In this document: positions 55,509 through 64,000 of the stretch, piece after piece | Position numbering within the stretch: the first letter of the stretch is position 1 | Layout: each line of letters starts with the position of its first letter | Origin: Patiria miniata | Taxonomy: Eukaryota; Echinodermata; Asteroidea; Valvatida; Asterinidae | DNA length: 64,000 bases | Direction: 5' to 3' | Assembly: GCF_015706575.1 (NCBI RefSeq) | Contig: NW_024037074.1 | Span: 1,860,001 to 1,924,000, forward strand | The notes under the pieces: model-generated | The model's input: only the letters and a program-made list of their open reading frames with translations | Told to the model about the DNA's origin: nothing | Database searches by the model: none | Position numbers and translations under genes: made by a program

Positions 55509-56655
55509 CTGTAGATTGGGAAAAGATGTGAAAAGCACATTCAGTATTCCAGAGTCTTAACAAATTTTGGAAAAAGTGAATAGCTAAACTGCTCTAAGCC
55601 TTTTGCGATATAGCAGACACAATACAAGGGTGTTATTTGATTTGGGTATATTGGGGTAACTTATGCAAAAGACTAGACCCAAACCAAATAGCGCCCTCGT
55701 ATTGTGTCCACCGTATCTCCAAAGGGTAATGGATTGTGTGTGGAACTTGTCATCTTTCTACATACAACCATTCTCCTAACTACAGTTCATAGTTCTGGTA
55801 GTGCATGAGCAAATTAAAGATTAAGCTTGAAACAATGAGGGTAATGTGTTCAACTTAGACAGTTTATCAGATAAAATAAGAATCATCTGAAACTGTGAAT
55901 CGCACACACACTCTACACAGACATGCAACCTTTAATGCTGTACCTTCTAGGAAAAAAACAAGGAAAACTGTCCACATAACAGTTTTACTCAACAAATGCC
56001 AGATGAAGTACTTTATTTACTTAAAGTTCCGTGCTATTTTCGAGTTTCATCCCGAAAAACAGATTTCTTTACCAATCTGCTATTTTTCAAGCAATACAAA
56101 AGTTATTCACTTTTGAATGAAACACCAAACACAAAAAAGCTCACGTTCAGTTATTGAATTATTACTTTACAATTCCAAATTATTGGCTGCCAAACATTAT
56201 TTCTGTTCTTGCTGGGTAGGCTGGTCCCCCCCCCCCCCCCCCACAATCAGTATAAATAATGTACGGACGGGAGCCAATCTGTTTGGCAAAGCTGGTCATC
56301 AGTTTGGGCCAAGAACAAAAAAAAAAAGTTCATGGGTAATTTCTTAGTATAACATTTGATAGCAGAAGTCTAAGTACACTTTCAATTTCAAGCAAAAGAG
56401 TGTAGGAATTCCATGGTTTCAAATCTTTGTTGATGCAGTGACTATTTGTATCTGTATTTTAAATGTCTTTCTTGATTATCCAAACACCAAATCTAAAGCT
56501 TGTGTCAAGTTTCTATATGTGAGATATAAGTAAATATGTTGTACGCAAAATGTAGTGAATGACCTGAAAGATTTTGTGTCATTTTTTGATCTGCATCTAA
56601 TTTTATTCAGTTATAGATAATTCAAGCGTTACGTTATGTCTGTGATCTTTAATAA
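55509..56655. other. Intergenic or intron, nothing recognised
   Basis: Contains a C16 run near 56,227-56,242 and an A11 run near 56,320; no supported gene. Confidence 0.35.
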
Positions 56656-56820
56656 GGGAATAACAGTGTGAGGAGCCGGTCTTCACTGCGTGATAATGAC
56701 CGGGTGTGGGGGTGACCGCTGTTAATGGACCGAGACGAAGTCGAGGTCCATTAACAGCGGTCACCCCCACACCCGGTCATTATCACGCAGTGAAGACCGG
56801 ATCCTCACACTGTTATTCCC
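56656..56820. repeat. 165-bp near-perfect palindrome
   Basis: The left arm GGGAATAACAGTGTGAGGAG... is matched by the right arm ...CTCCTGTTATTCCC-type sequence. Pairing is continuous for about 75 bases, with one mismatch (GAGGAGCC against GAGGATCC) and a small centre around GAGACGAAGTC. Related words (CCGGTCCATTATCACCGTTAATGACCGG) occur at 57,416-57,443. Foldback-type MITE or hairpin; TTAAT-like words flank both sides. Confidence 0.85.
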
Positions 56821-57768
56821 ATTAATAAATACCTTTATAACGAAATAAACAGTTAAAATGCTCCAATTCTGTGACTTTTTTCTGGCGATATTTCCAGACT
56901 ATTTTGTGTTCATGTTCATGGGCCATATTTTAGCTTAACAGCTATAATGACGTAAACTCAACAGAAACTGCTGCCGTAGCGAAACAAATTACAACAATGT
57001 TTTCATATCTTTACCTGATGGAGGAAGCTGAAATCTCGTTTACACATTCCTTGTGTCCGGAATTACAAAGATGCTTGGTTTAGGAAAGGTAAATATGTCG
57101 GTGGGTGAAGTGTTTCAAAGAAAATAAATCGTAGATCTACGCTTTCGTCGTAAACATCCTCAGTATATACTGCACTGCTGTACGATGTCGTTTCAAAACT
57201 TCCTTACGCGCGCGCACGCACGCATCCCTAGCAACAGTGTTGCGTACGCGCGCGTCAGTCTCACGCGATGGGGGTTGAGCGCATGTGCAGTGCTCAATTG
57301 TTAAAAGCTACCGCAGGACTGTTACTATATTTTGACCAATCATTGGCTTGCATGGGGCTGAACGGGGCTTGATCAATGCTGGTTCAGGGGCCATTTATTC
57401 GCTTGATCTTTGAAGCCGGTCCATTATCACCGTTAATGACCGGCCACGTGATCGAGTCTCGACCAATCAGAAACCATCAACTCTCCAAGGTATTTATTAA
57501 TGAGCTGTAAAACTCTGTAAAAAGTGCAGAGTGCCATTTCACTTTTTTTTAAGTAAGCTAGATATGAGCAAAACCTTAGTGACGGATTACACAATGTACA
57601 TGTAAAAAAGTCTTGAAGAGAAAATAAAAAGTTATTCTGAAGCACATCTATGCCAAAGTCAACTGTAAAACTCTATTGTCTACTTTGGATTAGTATGCAT
57701 TCAAAACAAGGAACAAAGAGCTAATCCTTACAAATCTTAGAGATAAAAAAACACTAAGGGAAAAAAAT
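56821..57768. other. CG-rich to AT-rich spacer
   Basis: GCGCGCGCACGCACGC at 57,209-57,224 and GCGTACGCGCGCGTC at 57,242 mark a CpG island-like patch between the palindrome and a diverged palindrome half at 57,410-57,445. No ORF supports a gene. Confidence 0.4.
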
Positions 57769-57769
57769 G

Positions 57770-59185
57770 CAGAAGCTTTTTGTTTCAACTACACATTGCT
57801 CCAGGTCTTATATTCGCTGTTAGTATAAAACTGGAGTGATCTTGAAATAGGACAGAACACTCTTTGCTACATCTGAATAAAATGTTGGATATGGAGAACG
57901 ATGAAGTTGAAAAGCACCTTGAGAACTTTATCAAGACTCACAAAAGAAATTAACAAATACTATGGTTAAGTACCGAAATCAATGCACCAATCGGCCTCCT
58001 CTTAAACTTGGTCTTTCTCTTCACAGGCATTCGAGTGAAGTCAATGAGTACAATCATCAACATCTACTTATCCAATCTGGCTGTGGCTGACTTGCTCTTC
58101 CTTATGACTCAATATATATTTGTATTGTGTTCATCCGAAGTGTACAAAGCTTTCCAGAGTGTCAAATAAATCCCGGGACATACCGTTATTTCGTTTTACG
58201 GTTTTGGATTTCCTCGAAAACAAAAACAGTAAACGAACCATTGACCATTTTGTCATTTTACAGTTTTATAAAACGACAAACGGTATTAATATCAATACGG
58301 TTTCTCCGTTTTATAAGTTTAATAGTAAAATTCATTATAGCATAACGATCGATTATTTTTGTTTTACACAAATAAATTTGAAAAACAGCAAAACGGTCAG
58401 TATTGAATACACACTGTTTTTTTAATTTAATGTCATAGTTAACAGTCCGTGGTGCATTTTGTGGCGGTGGGCAAGGGGGTGGAGGGGGACCCTGCTTTAC
58501 ACGAGTGTTGGCTCGGCATAATTAATGCGTGGTGTGATTCCTGGCGCAGACCCTGACCCCCTTCTCATGCCATTCAGTTGGTGGGGCTTAAATAGTTGCA
58601 AGCAAAAATGGCGCTGGAAAACTGCAAGGGAGGGCATTACTTTTCACAATGGATACAGGATGGTAAGACGTTTGATGAAGTTGCAGATATTTTGAAGGAA
58701 ATTGGAGTTTAAGTCGACGCGGCTCTTCAATAGCTAATTCGCAAATTCTGTCGTGAGAACGAAAATGTAAGGAGGGCCCAGGCAATGACTCGATCCCTAG
58801 GACGCATTAACATTCCTAGGTGCATTGCTTAATTGCCGAACCTAAATCAAAAAAATGGTCGGCAAGACTATTGACCGTTTTGTCATTGTCATGATTTTGT
58901 AAAACAACACTCTAAAAATAAAGCAACTAGCCGTATAACGCTTTCTACAATAAAAAACAACAACAAAAAGTATTTTTCGTGTGTGACTTAATACCGTTTG
59001 ACCGTTTTACAAAACTGTAAAACTGTCAAATGACAAAACGGTCAATAGTTCGTTCACGAATTTTTGAGGAAATCCAAAATGATAAAACAAAATAACGGTA
59101 TGTCCTGGGATTCAAATACATGTTTGTTGCTGTTTCTAGTTATTTTGTAGTGATCATAGCAGCTGAGAGAAAAGTTCAATAACGA
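57770..59185 (+). pseudogene. Truncated GPCR paralogue, split by a transposon
   Basis: The promoter and leader (TATAAAA 57,824) and coding text up to TM3 are homologous to the receptor at 48,974. The ATG at 57,882 gives MLDMENDEVEKHLENFI, then a small indel shifts the frame before TM1. Farther on, TM1-TM2 (LNLVFLFTGIRVKSMSTIIN, IYLSNLAVADLLFLMTQYIF) is well preserved. The copy is interrupted at 58,168/58,169 and resumes at 59,113 with MFVAVSSYFVVIIAAER before similarity ends near 59,175. It lacks TM4-TM7. The insertion lies in the TM2-TM3 loop region. Confidence 0.85.
58169..59112. mobile_element. DNA transposon, 944 bp, inserted in the GPCR pseudogene
   Basis: Terminal inverted repeats begin AATCCCGGGACATACC and (reverse complement) AATCCCAGGACATACC. 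Similarity continues about 140 bp inward on each side, with GGATTTCCTC and repeated CCGTTTT/AAAACGG words. Flanks are CAAATA on both sides (58,163-58,168 and 59,113-59,118), extendable to TCAAATA. The interior has a decayed frame from ATG 58,608 (MALENCKGGHYFSQWIQDGK, later RKFCRENENVRRAQAM) with two stops. Superfamily not determined; the 6-7-bp duplication and long arms exclude Tc1/mariner. Confidence 0.75.
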
Positions 59186-59221
59186 ATAGTGTCTAACATT
59201 AAATGAATTAGATAAAATTAC

Positions 59222-59287
59222 CTCAGAGCAAATATGCAGTCCGATCCTATGCCCCCTGTCTGTCTGGCCTCAACTCCGTTCTCAAAG
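59222..59287 (-). CDS. Exon of unknown gene (GGIGSDCIF)
   Basis: A 66-nt block between TTCATTAACAG and GTAATTTTATC with one open frame, (x)FENGVEARQTGGIGSDCIFA-LR. Its out-phase would also join to the TRMT2A exon at 55,359, but the residues do not resemble TRMT2A. Gene not recognised. Confidence 0.45.
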
Positions 59288-59399
59288 CTGTTAATGAAAT
59301 AAAATGAAATCAATAAACATTTCACTGAGATCAGTGCACGTGGCCCCAGACGATAAATGCATGGTACAGGAAACAGCCGTCGCATTTGCAACTCGCACC

Positions 59400-59556
59400 C
59401 TCGCTCGACAAGCAATTTGCATAAACGCGACGTCACAGCTTGAGGTCATCTCTTGTCACATTCAAAATGGCTGCCATCACCAGACGTTTCACGAGTGCAT
59501 ATGGGCTCCAGAAAGATTCAAGAATATCTCGGAAAATTGAACATCATTACACCTAA
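59400..59556 (+). promoter_or_regulatory. Candidate promoter with YY1-type ATG
   Basis: CAAAATGGCTGCC at 59,463-59,475 matches the YY1 consensus (AANATGGCNGCC) that sits over the start codon of many animal genes. A CRE-like GCGACGTCAC lies upstream at 59,428-59,437. The ATG opens 29 codons, MAAITRRFTSAYGLQKDSRI..., with the Arg/Ser composition of a mitochondrial targeting start. No donor or second exon was found. Confidence 0.35.
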
Positions 59557-60199
59557 GTATCCCAGAAGTGATAGATGAGACATCATAGAATACAACCATA
59601 TGTAAGAAACGGACCGTCATTTTAATGAAAAAAACCCTCAGTAGTGTGCGGTACCACGGTGTGTGGCCAGAGGTTCAGCGCAGCATACCGCGGCCACACT
59701 AGTGGGGCTAAAGTGAAGTATTATTGAGCTATAAAAAGACTTAAGTCTTACCCAACAATGTATGCAAAGCAATAAAAAGAATACCCCAGAAAGATTCCCA
59801 TACCTGGACACATCACTCCGTCAAATTGTCTTGTCAACAAAGTCTAGTGCCGTTTTTTCAGTAGGCGATGCATTGGAAGGCTAGGCCTAGGACCTGTGAA
59901 CGTTTACGCGTCTATGTCTACTGGCAGGTTAAATGCTTCTAATCTGTCTTTGTTTTGTTTTTTAGGTCTTTTTTAGTGAGTCTTTTTAAGTGAGTATTTT
60001 TTTCGTATGGAGTTCAAATCTCCCCCTCTTGCACAAAGCTGATGAAACTCACTCCATAAAATGTTATGCCTTGTTTACATGATCTGAAATTTCGGTTTAA
60101 CTTCATTGGTAAACAACAGAGTTATTTAGGGTCAAAAGTAGGACATGGTTTTTTGACACGAGGTTGAAACTAACTGGAATGTAAAGATTTCATTCTTAC
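59557..60199. other. Intergenic or intron, nothing recognised
   Basis: Contains CCACGGTGTGTGGCC and its near-inverse ACCGCGGCCACACTAG (59,650-59,705); no gene. Confidence 0.35.
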
Positions 60200-60258
60200 C
60201 TTGATGACATTAAGAATGTTGACCATTTCCCCATTATCATCTATACCGACGTCAAATT
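60200..60258 (-). CDS. Exon of unknown gene (FDVGIDDNGEM)
   Basis: A 59-nt block between TAAATCTTGCAG and GTAAGAATG encoding (E)FDVGIDDNGEMVNILNVI-K. It joins in phase (G|AA) to the 60,966 exon, supporting a shared transcript. Not recognised. Confidence 0.55.
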
Positions 60259-60965
60259 CTGCAAGATTTAGTAAAAATGCAAAATTTTCAATTATGCCAT
60301 CAAAGATGCACAGATTTGAAATGGGGCATTTTCATAGAATTTGTTTAAAGACGTGTTTCCCGTGCTACTTCTGAGTTTACCTCGACAAATAGATTTGTTT
60401 TTTATTGAATTCACTTTTTGTGACATCGACTGAAAAAAATCCACATACGTTTATAGATATTGAATGATTTCTTTCCAAAAAATTGAATTATCGGCCGTCA
60501 GACAATAATTCTGCTCTCGCAAAGCCGGTTCTTGTGCCCAAAATGAAAGCCCTTATTCAGTGAGTTGAGATGCCTAAAATCAGAATAAAATACTTTTGGT
60601 TACAAAACAAAACAATTTAAAATTGGTAAGGAGAAAAAAACTCTAATTATTAAGAGCATTGGGTATATCACCTTTATGCAAGTTGCATCAATCACGGGAC
60701 AAAACGAATACATGTTGCTGAATGCATGATGACTTGGAAGCGCACAAGTTTTCGATTGATGTGCATTACTCAAGAACGCGTGCTCTTTTTGCCCCATGAA
60801 ATTGGCGCAAATTAACAGTAAAAGTACTTAAAGTTGAACGCAAGGTGTGTATACGTAAAACAAGCTTATGCACAAATGTCACTGAAATTGTTGTTTTGGA
60901 TTCTGCAAGTAAATGTAGGTAAAGGACAAATCTGCAAAAGAGAAAAAAAGCAAATATTTGTCTAC
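60259..60965. other. Intron with dispersed repeat
   Basis: 60,690-60,800 shares the CGTTGCT...GTTGACTTGGAAGCGC-type motif with 61,310-61,380. No gene is seen. Confidence 0.4.
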
Positions 60966-61059
60966 CTGGGGCTAGGTACATGTATTTACTCAGCTGGTTC
61001 TGTAGTTTCAGATCCATGTTACAGCCGGAGGACCGACCGCCAGCCAGATTCAAGTTGGA
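60966..61059 (-). CDS. Exon of unknown gene (SNLNLAGGRSSGCN)
   Basis: A 94-nt block between TTTACTCAACTCAG and GTAGACAAAT. It encodes SNLNLAGGRSSGCNMDLKLQ and NQLSKYMYLAP, phase 0 in and 1 out, continuing in phase to 60,200. Gene not recognised. It lies between ZW10 and TRMT2A exons on the same strand but resembles neither. Confidence 0.5.
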
Positions 61060-62319
61060 CTGAGTTGAGTAAACATCATTTTCTGAGGAAATAAAATAAT
61101 AATTTATTCACCTAGGGCTAAACCTATTACCAAGTTTGAAATTTGATGCAGAAAATTCAATTCTACCAGTACTGTATTTAAGTGGGGTGGAACTAAGCCC
61201 TACTTGTACATCCATTCAAAAGAATTTGTTTTAGGGGACGGCATATGAAATAATAACGCCATGGCAATAAGGTGTTTCATGGTAATGTGCGTAATCTTAT
61301 TCGCGAGGCACAAAGAACACACGTTGCTAGACGCGGGCGTACTTTGGATTGAACGCATGTTGACTTGGAAGCGCCAAAACTTTCCAATGACGATGTGTAC
61401 ACAGAACACCTGTAAAATTGCCCAGCGGGCAAGATGGCACATATTATTGTGAAACACTTTATCGTTACGACAGACGTAACGTGACTTTCAACTGCTATTG
61501 TTACAAAAGTGTCTGGTTCCCTGACGTAATTGACCTATCGCAGTAGAATCGCTTTAGAATGGCGTCAACGCAGTTTGTGAAATATTATCCAACTACATGA
61601 TATACAGATGAACACGGAACGCGCAAAATCTGAGACAATAATACTTAGTATACACAAATTCTGTAGGGTTGTGAAGGGGTGTGGCTAACTTGCAAACGGC
61701 GATAGGTCAATGCAGTATTCAATGTCACGATCTTTGGCTGTTGGAATCGACAAAATGGTTCTATGACTTTATTTCCCTATTTCAACAAATCCTCCAATTT
61801 TCAAGAAAGAAAATGAAATCTACTTAAATAAAAAGAAAAATTTGATTTAAACCTGAAACTTAAGATCTCTATAACATTTTTTTTTTCAAATTCCGTAACG
61901 ATAGTATTTGAAAATTGCATTACGGCTGTCGTAACAATAGCCACTACGATTTTACAAAGTTAACTAAATGGAGATTAATAAAAGGTTTGACTTCTGCTTA
62001 CGCTTCTGAGGCTAAACTGGCTCAGAGTCTGTGGTCACCAACTGCACCAGGATTCAACTGTGGCATTTCAGAATTGGCTGTTTTTGCACTGGTTTTGAAG
62101 GCTCAGTGCACCAATGTCCCACAGATGTTTGCACCTGATGCACTGTGTTGCATCTGACAGGGTTAGGGTTCACAAGGGGATAAAAGTTCTACGCAAATCA
62201 AATAAACTTGGTGATGAAGTTTAGTTCTACTGACATATCAGGAGGTTCAGTAGAAATCTACTGCCTGGAGGCTGTGGTGACTGGGTATAAATGAGACAAA
62301 ATAGGCTGCTGTTTCTTAC
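61060..62319. other. Intron or intergenic, nothing recognised
   Basis: Includes the second dispersed-repeat copy (61,290-61,400). The next ZW10 exon expected here was not found. Confidence 0.35.
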
Positions 62320-62505
62320 CATTTGAACCAAGAAACATTCAGATGCCAGCTTCCTGAAGACAGGGATGAGGTCGACAAATGTGGATGTGTCGTCACAGAG
62401 GGGTGGGGGTAAGGATTGACGATACTGATGGCCCAGCGTCAGCAGGTGATGGGCGATGTACAAGCAGTTGTTGTGGTGGAGTGCGCACACCAGGGGTAGC
62501 TTTTG
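62320..62505 (-). CDS. ZW10: ZW10 exon ([18 protein letters not shown])
   Basis: A 186-nt, phase-0 exon between CTTGTGAAACAG and GTAAGAAAC. It encodes [40 protein letters not shown] and [22 protein letters not shown]. Vertebrate ZW10 has [20 protein letters not shown] and LTLGHQFRLRL...FVDLVPxFRRLGTECFL here, so identity is secure. ZW10 is a subunit of the RZZ kinetochore complex (spindle checkpoint) and of the NRZ/Dsl1 tethering complex at the ER. Later exons are not seen in the window. Confidence 0.93.
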
Positions 62506-63094
62506 CTGTTTCACAAGAAAAATTTGCAAAAATAATAAAGAAGTTAAGATTTCTTTAAAGAAATTGTAAGACAATATCAACATTACTTTGGTTGTTGTTT
62601 TCATCCTTGCTTTAACCTGTTCACGCTGGGATTATTTTGACAAGAACGGAACGAGGCGCGGAATATATTTTCACTCCACTTCAAGTCAGGCCGGTTGAAG
62701 CCATCACCCTCGGGCAGCACACTCATATTTCCAGCCTTGCTTGCTGCGAGTGGGTCGCTGACAGATATTTCCGGACTCTCTCCCTGCGTGTTTATCTGTC
62801 ATCGGCCTCTGGCGCAAACTGATTAAAGCATTTTTCCTTGGATCCACTGATTTCCTCGTTATTTACTTCTCATGAATAATTATAATAATAATAATGCCAT
62901 TAAAAATTGAAAAACACTGAACAAAGTCATGTGTGGTTTGGAATTTCCTCGTTTTTTTCAAAATTCCCAGTTGCATGCCTGTTAAAGGTACATGGAAACA
63001 TTTGCTTCTGTGCATTTTTTTTTTTTTTGGCTCATCAAGCAGACGACAGTGAAATACCAGATGACTGTTTGAAAAAGTCTAGAAGTTGACTCAC

Positions 63095-63176
63095 CAGACT
63101 ATCTCTGTGGTATGTGGGTACGACATCACAAAATATCTCAAACATGTTTCGCACTGTGTAGAACAGTTGGATGGCA
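63095..63176 (-). CDS. ZW10: ZW10 exon (VRNMFEIFCDVVPTYH)
   Basis: An 82-nt exon between TTTATGTTTGCAG and GTGAGTCAAC encoding (x)AIQLFYTVRNMFEIFCDVVP and TYHRDSL. Matches ZW10 ...FYxVRNxFELFxDVVPTYH. It leaves phase 0 and so joins cleanly to 62,320-62,505. Confidence 0.9.
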
Positions 63177-63320
63177 CTGCAAACATAAAAATAAGACATT
63201 TTCAGGAATCCTTTAGTTGAATATTGTGTACACTGACCTATAAAATGTTCAACACATTTCAATTTGCATGGAAAAAAAGGCACTTTTGCTTTTTCACATG
63301 ATATGGGACAAATTCCAACA

Positions 63321-63614
63321 CAGGGGAGTGTGGCAAAGTGGTTTGGGTTCGTGACTCTTGATCAGAGGCTCAGAGGTTTGAATCCAGCTGCTGGCCATAT
63401 GTTGTGTCCTTGGGCAAGCCACTTTACCCCTACTTGCCTCTCTCCACCCAGGATGTAAAGGGGTACTAGCATCAGCTGGGGAGTAACCTGCGATGGGCTA
63501 GCATCCCATCCAAGGGGAGTAGAAATATTGAATCATTTCATACCAAGGAAACCATAGATAACGGCTGGCCCGACCCGATGGGCCATATTGGCTCACGACA
63601 GACTTTACTTTACT
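63321..63614 (+). mobile_element. tRNA-derived SINE, about 290 bp
   Basis: Head: A box TGGCAAAGTGG (63,331-63,341) and B box GGTTTGAATCC (63,375-63,385). Body: TTGGGCAAGCCACTTTACCC, GCTAGCATCCCATCCAAGG and CCGATGGGCCATATTGGC. Tail: TTTACTTTAC. This is a complete-looking SINE in a ZW10 intron, of a different family from the foldback elements. Confidence 0.8.
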
Positions 63615-63812
63615 ATGGTGAGAATAGCATAAACACATCACATCAGGCAGTTGGCATGGGTGGCGATAAGTACGATAAGTTCATTCAACACATTTCAACA
63701 ATAAATATTTCAATTAATGTTTTAAACTTGCAAGGACTCTTAAAGGCTGATTAGAATGACAAAATCAAATCCAGTTTAGTCTTGAAGCGCACAATTTCCA
63801 ACAAATTCTAAC

Positions 63813-63932
63813 CTTGGCATCTTGTGTTTGTTCTTTGACGTTCTTGTTGTCAACCTTCATTGTACCGACTCTCTTTGTATTGTGCAGCTCTCTCTTCGTC
63901 AGCTTGCGGGCTTCAACTATCAGCTCTTGACA
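63813..63932 (-). CDS. ZW10: Probable ZW10 exon
   Basis: A 120-nt open block between TTATTTTTGGAAAG and GTTAGAAT encoding CQELIVEARKLTKRELHNTK, RVGTMKVDNKNVKEQTQDAK. The EARxLxxxxLHNT text fits the ZW10 region upstream of the VRNMFE exon. Its out-phase (0) does not match the in-phase of the 63,095 exon, so one short exon may be missed between them. Confidence 0.6.
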
Positions 63933-64000
63933 CTTTCCAAAAATAAAATAAACCGAACAAAAATCTGTCATAAATCTGTCAGGGATGAAGTCAAATCCAT

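Overview
This is a fragment of an animal nuclear genome. It is AT-rich, with split genes (GT/AG introns), animal gene families (ZW10, TRMT2A, a seven-helix receptor) and many decayed LINEs, SINEs and DNA transposons. The repeat style (abundant TACATGTA palindromes, long G/C homopolymers, tRNA-derived elements) suggests a marine invertebrate deuterostome, perhaps an echinoderm. That is an inference; nothing here names the species.

Layout. 0-1.1 kb: an unrecognised host exon (+) and a frameshifted copy of an exon whose intact relative lies at 46.3 kb. 1.29-13.52 kb: the main novelty, about 12.2 kb of tandem ~150-bp monomers (about 54 on the minus strand, then about 27 on the plus strand). Each monomer is laid out like a Pol III unit: an upstream TATA-like motif, an A box, a tRNA-like anticodon loop, a B box at tRNA spacing, and a T4-5 run. 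13.5-36 kb: gene-poor sequence with a retroelement ORF fossil, LINE pieces, minisatellites, segmental duplications, a foldback element with a tRNA-like core (two copies) and degenerate telomere-like repeats. 36.2-39.3 kb: a minisatellite and two head-to-head broken Penelope-like elements. 39.3-44 kb: mostly empty, with two MITE-type insertions.

44-64 kb carries the host genes. On the minus strand lie the last three recognisable exons of a PhnD-like (phosphonate-type substrate-binding fold) protein, exons of TRMT2A (tRNA m5U54 methyltransferase), three exons of unknown identity and three exons of ZW10. On the plus strand lies one intronless, atypical class A GPCR (48,974-50,227). A truncated pseudogene copy of it, with a duplicated promoter, lies at 57.8-59.2 kb and is split by a 944-bp DNA transposon. 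TRMT2A is not in collinear order: its RRM exon lies downstream of its later exons, and one exon has an in-frame TAG.

No operon-like cooperation is visible. The genes are independent neighbours, and the interest lies in the tRNA-like satellite, its possible relation to the tRNA-cored foldback elements, and the rearranged gene fragments.
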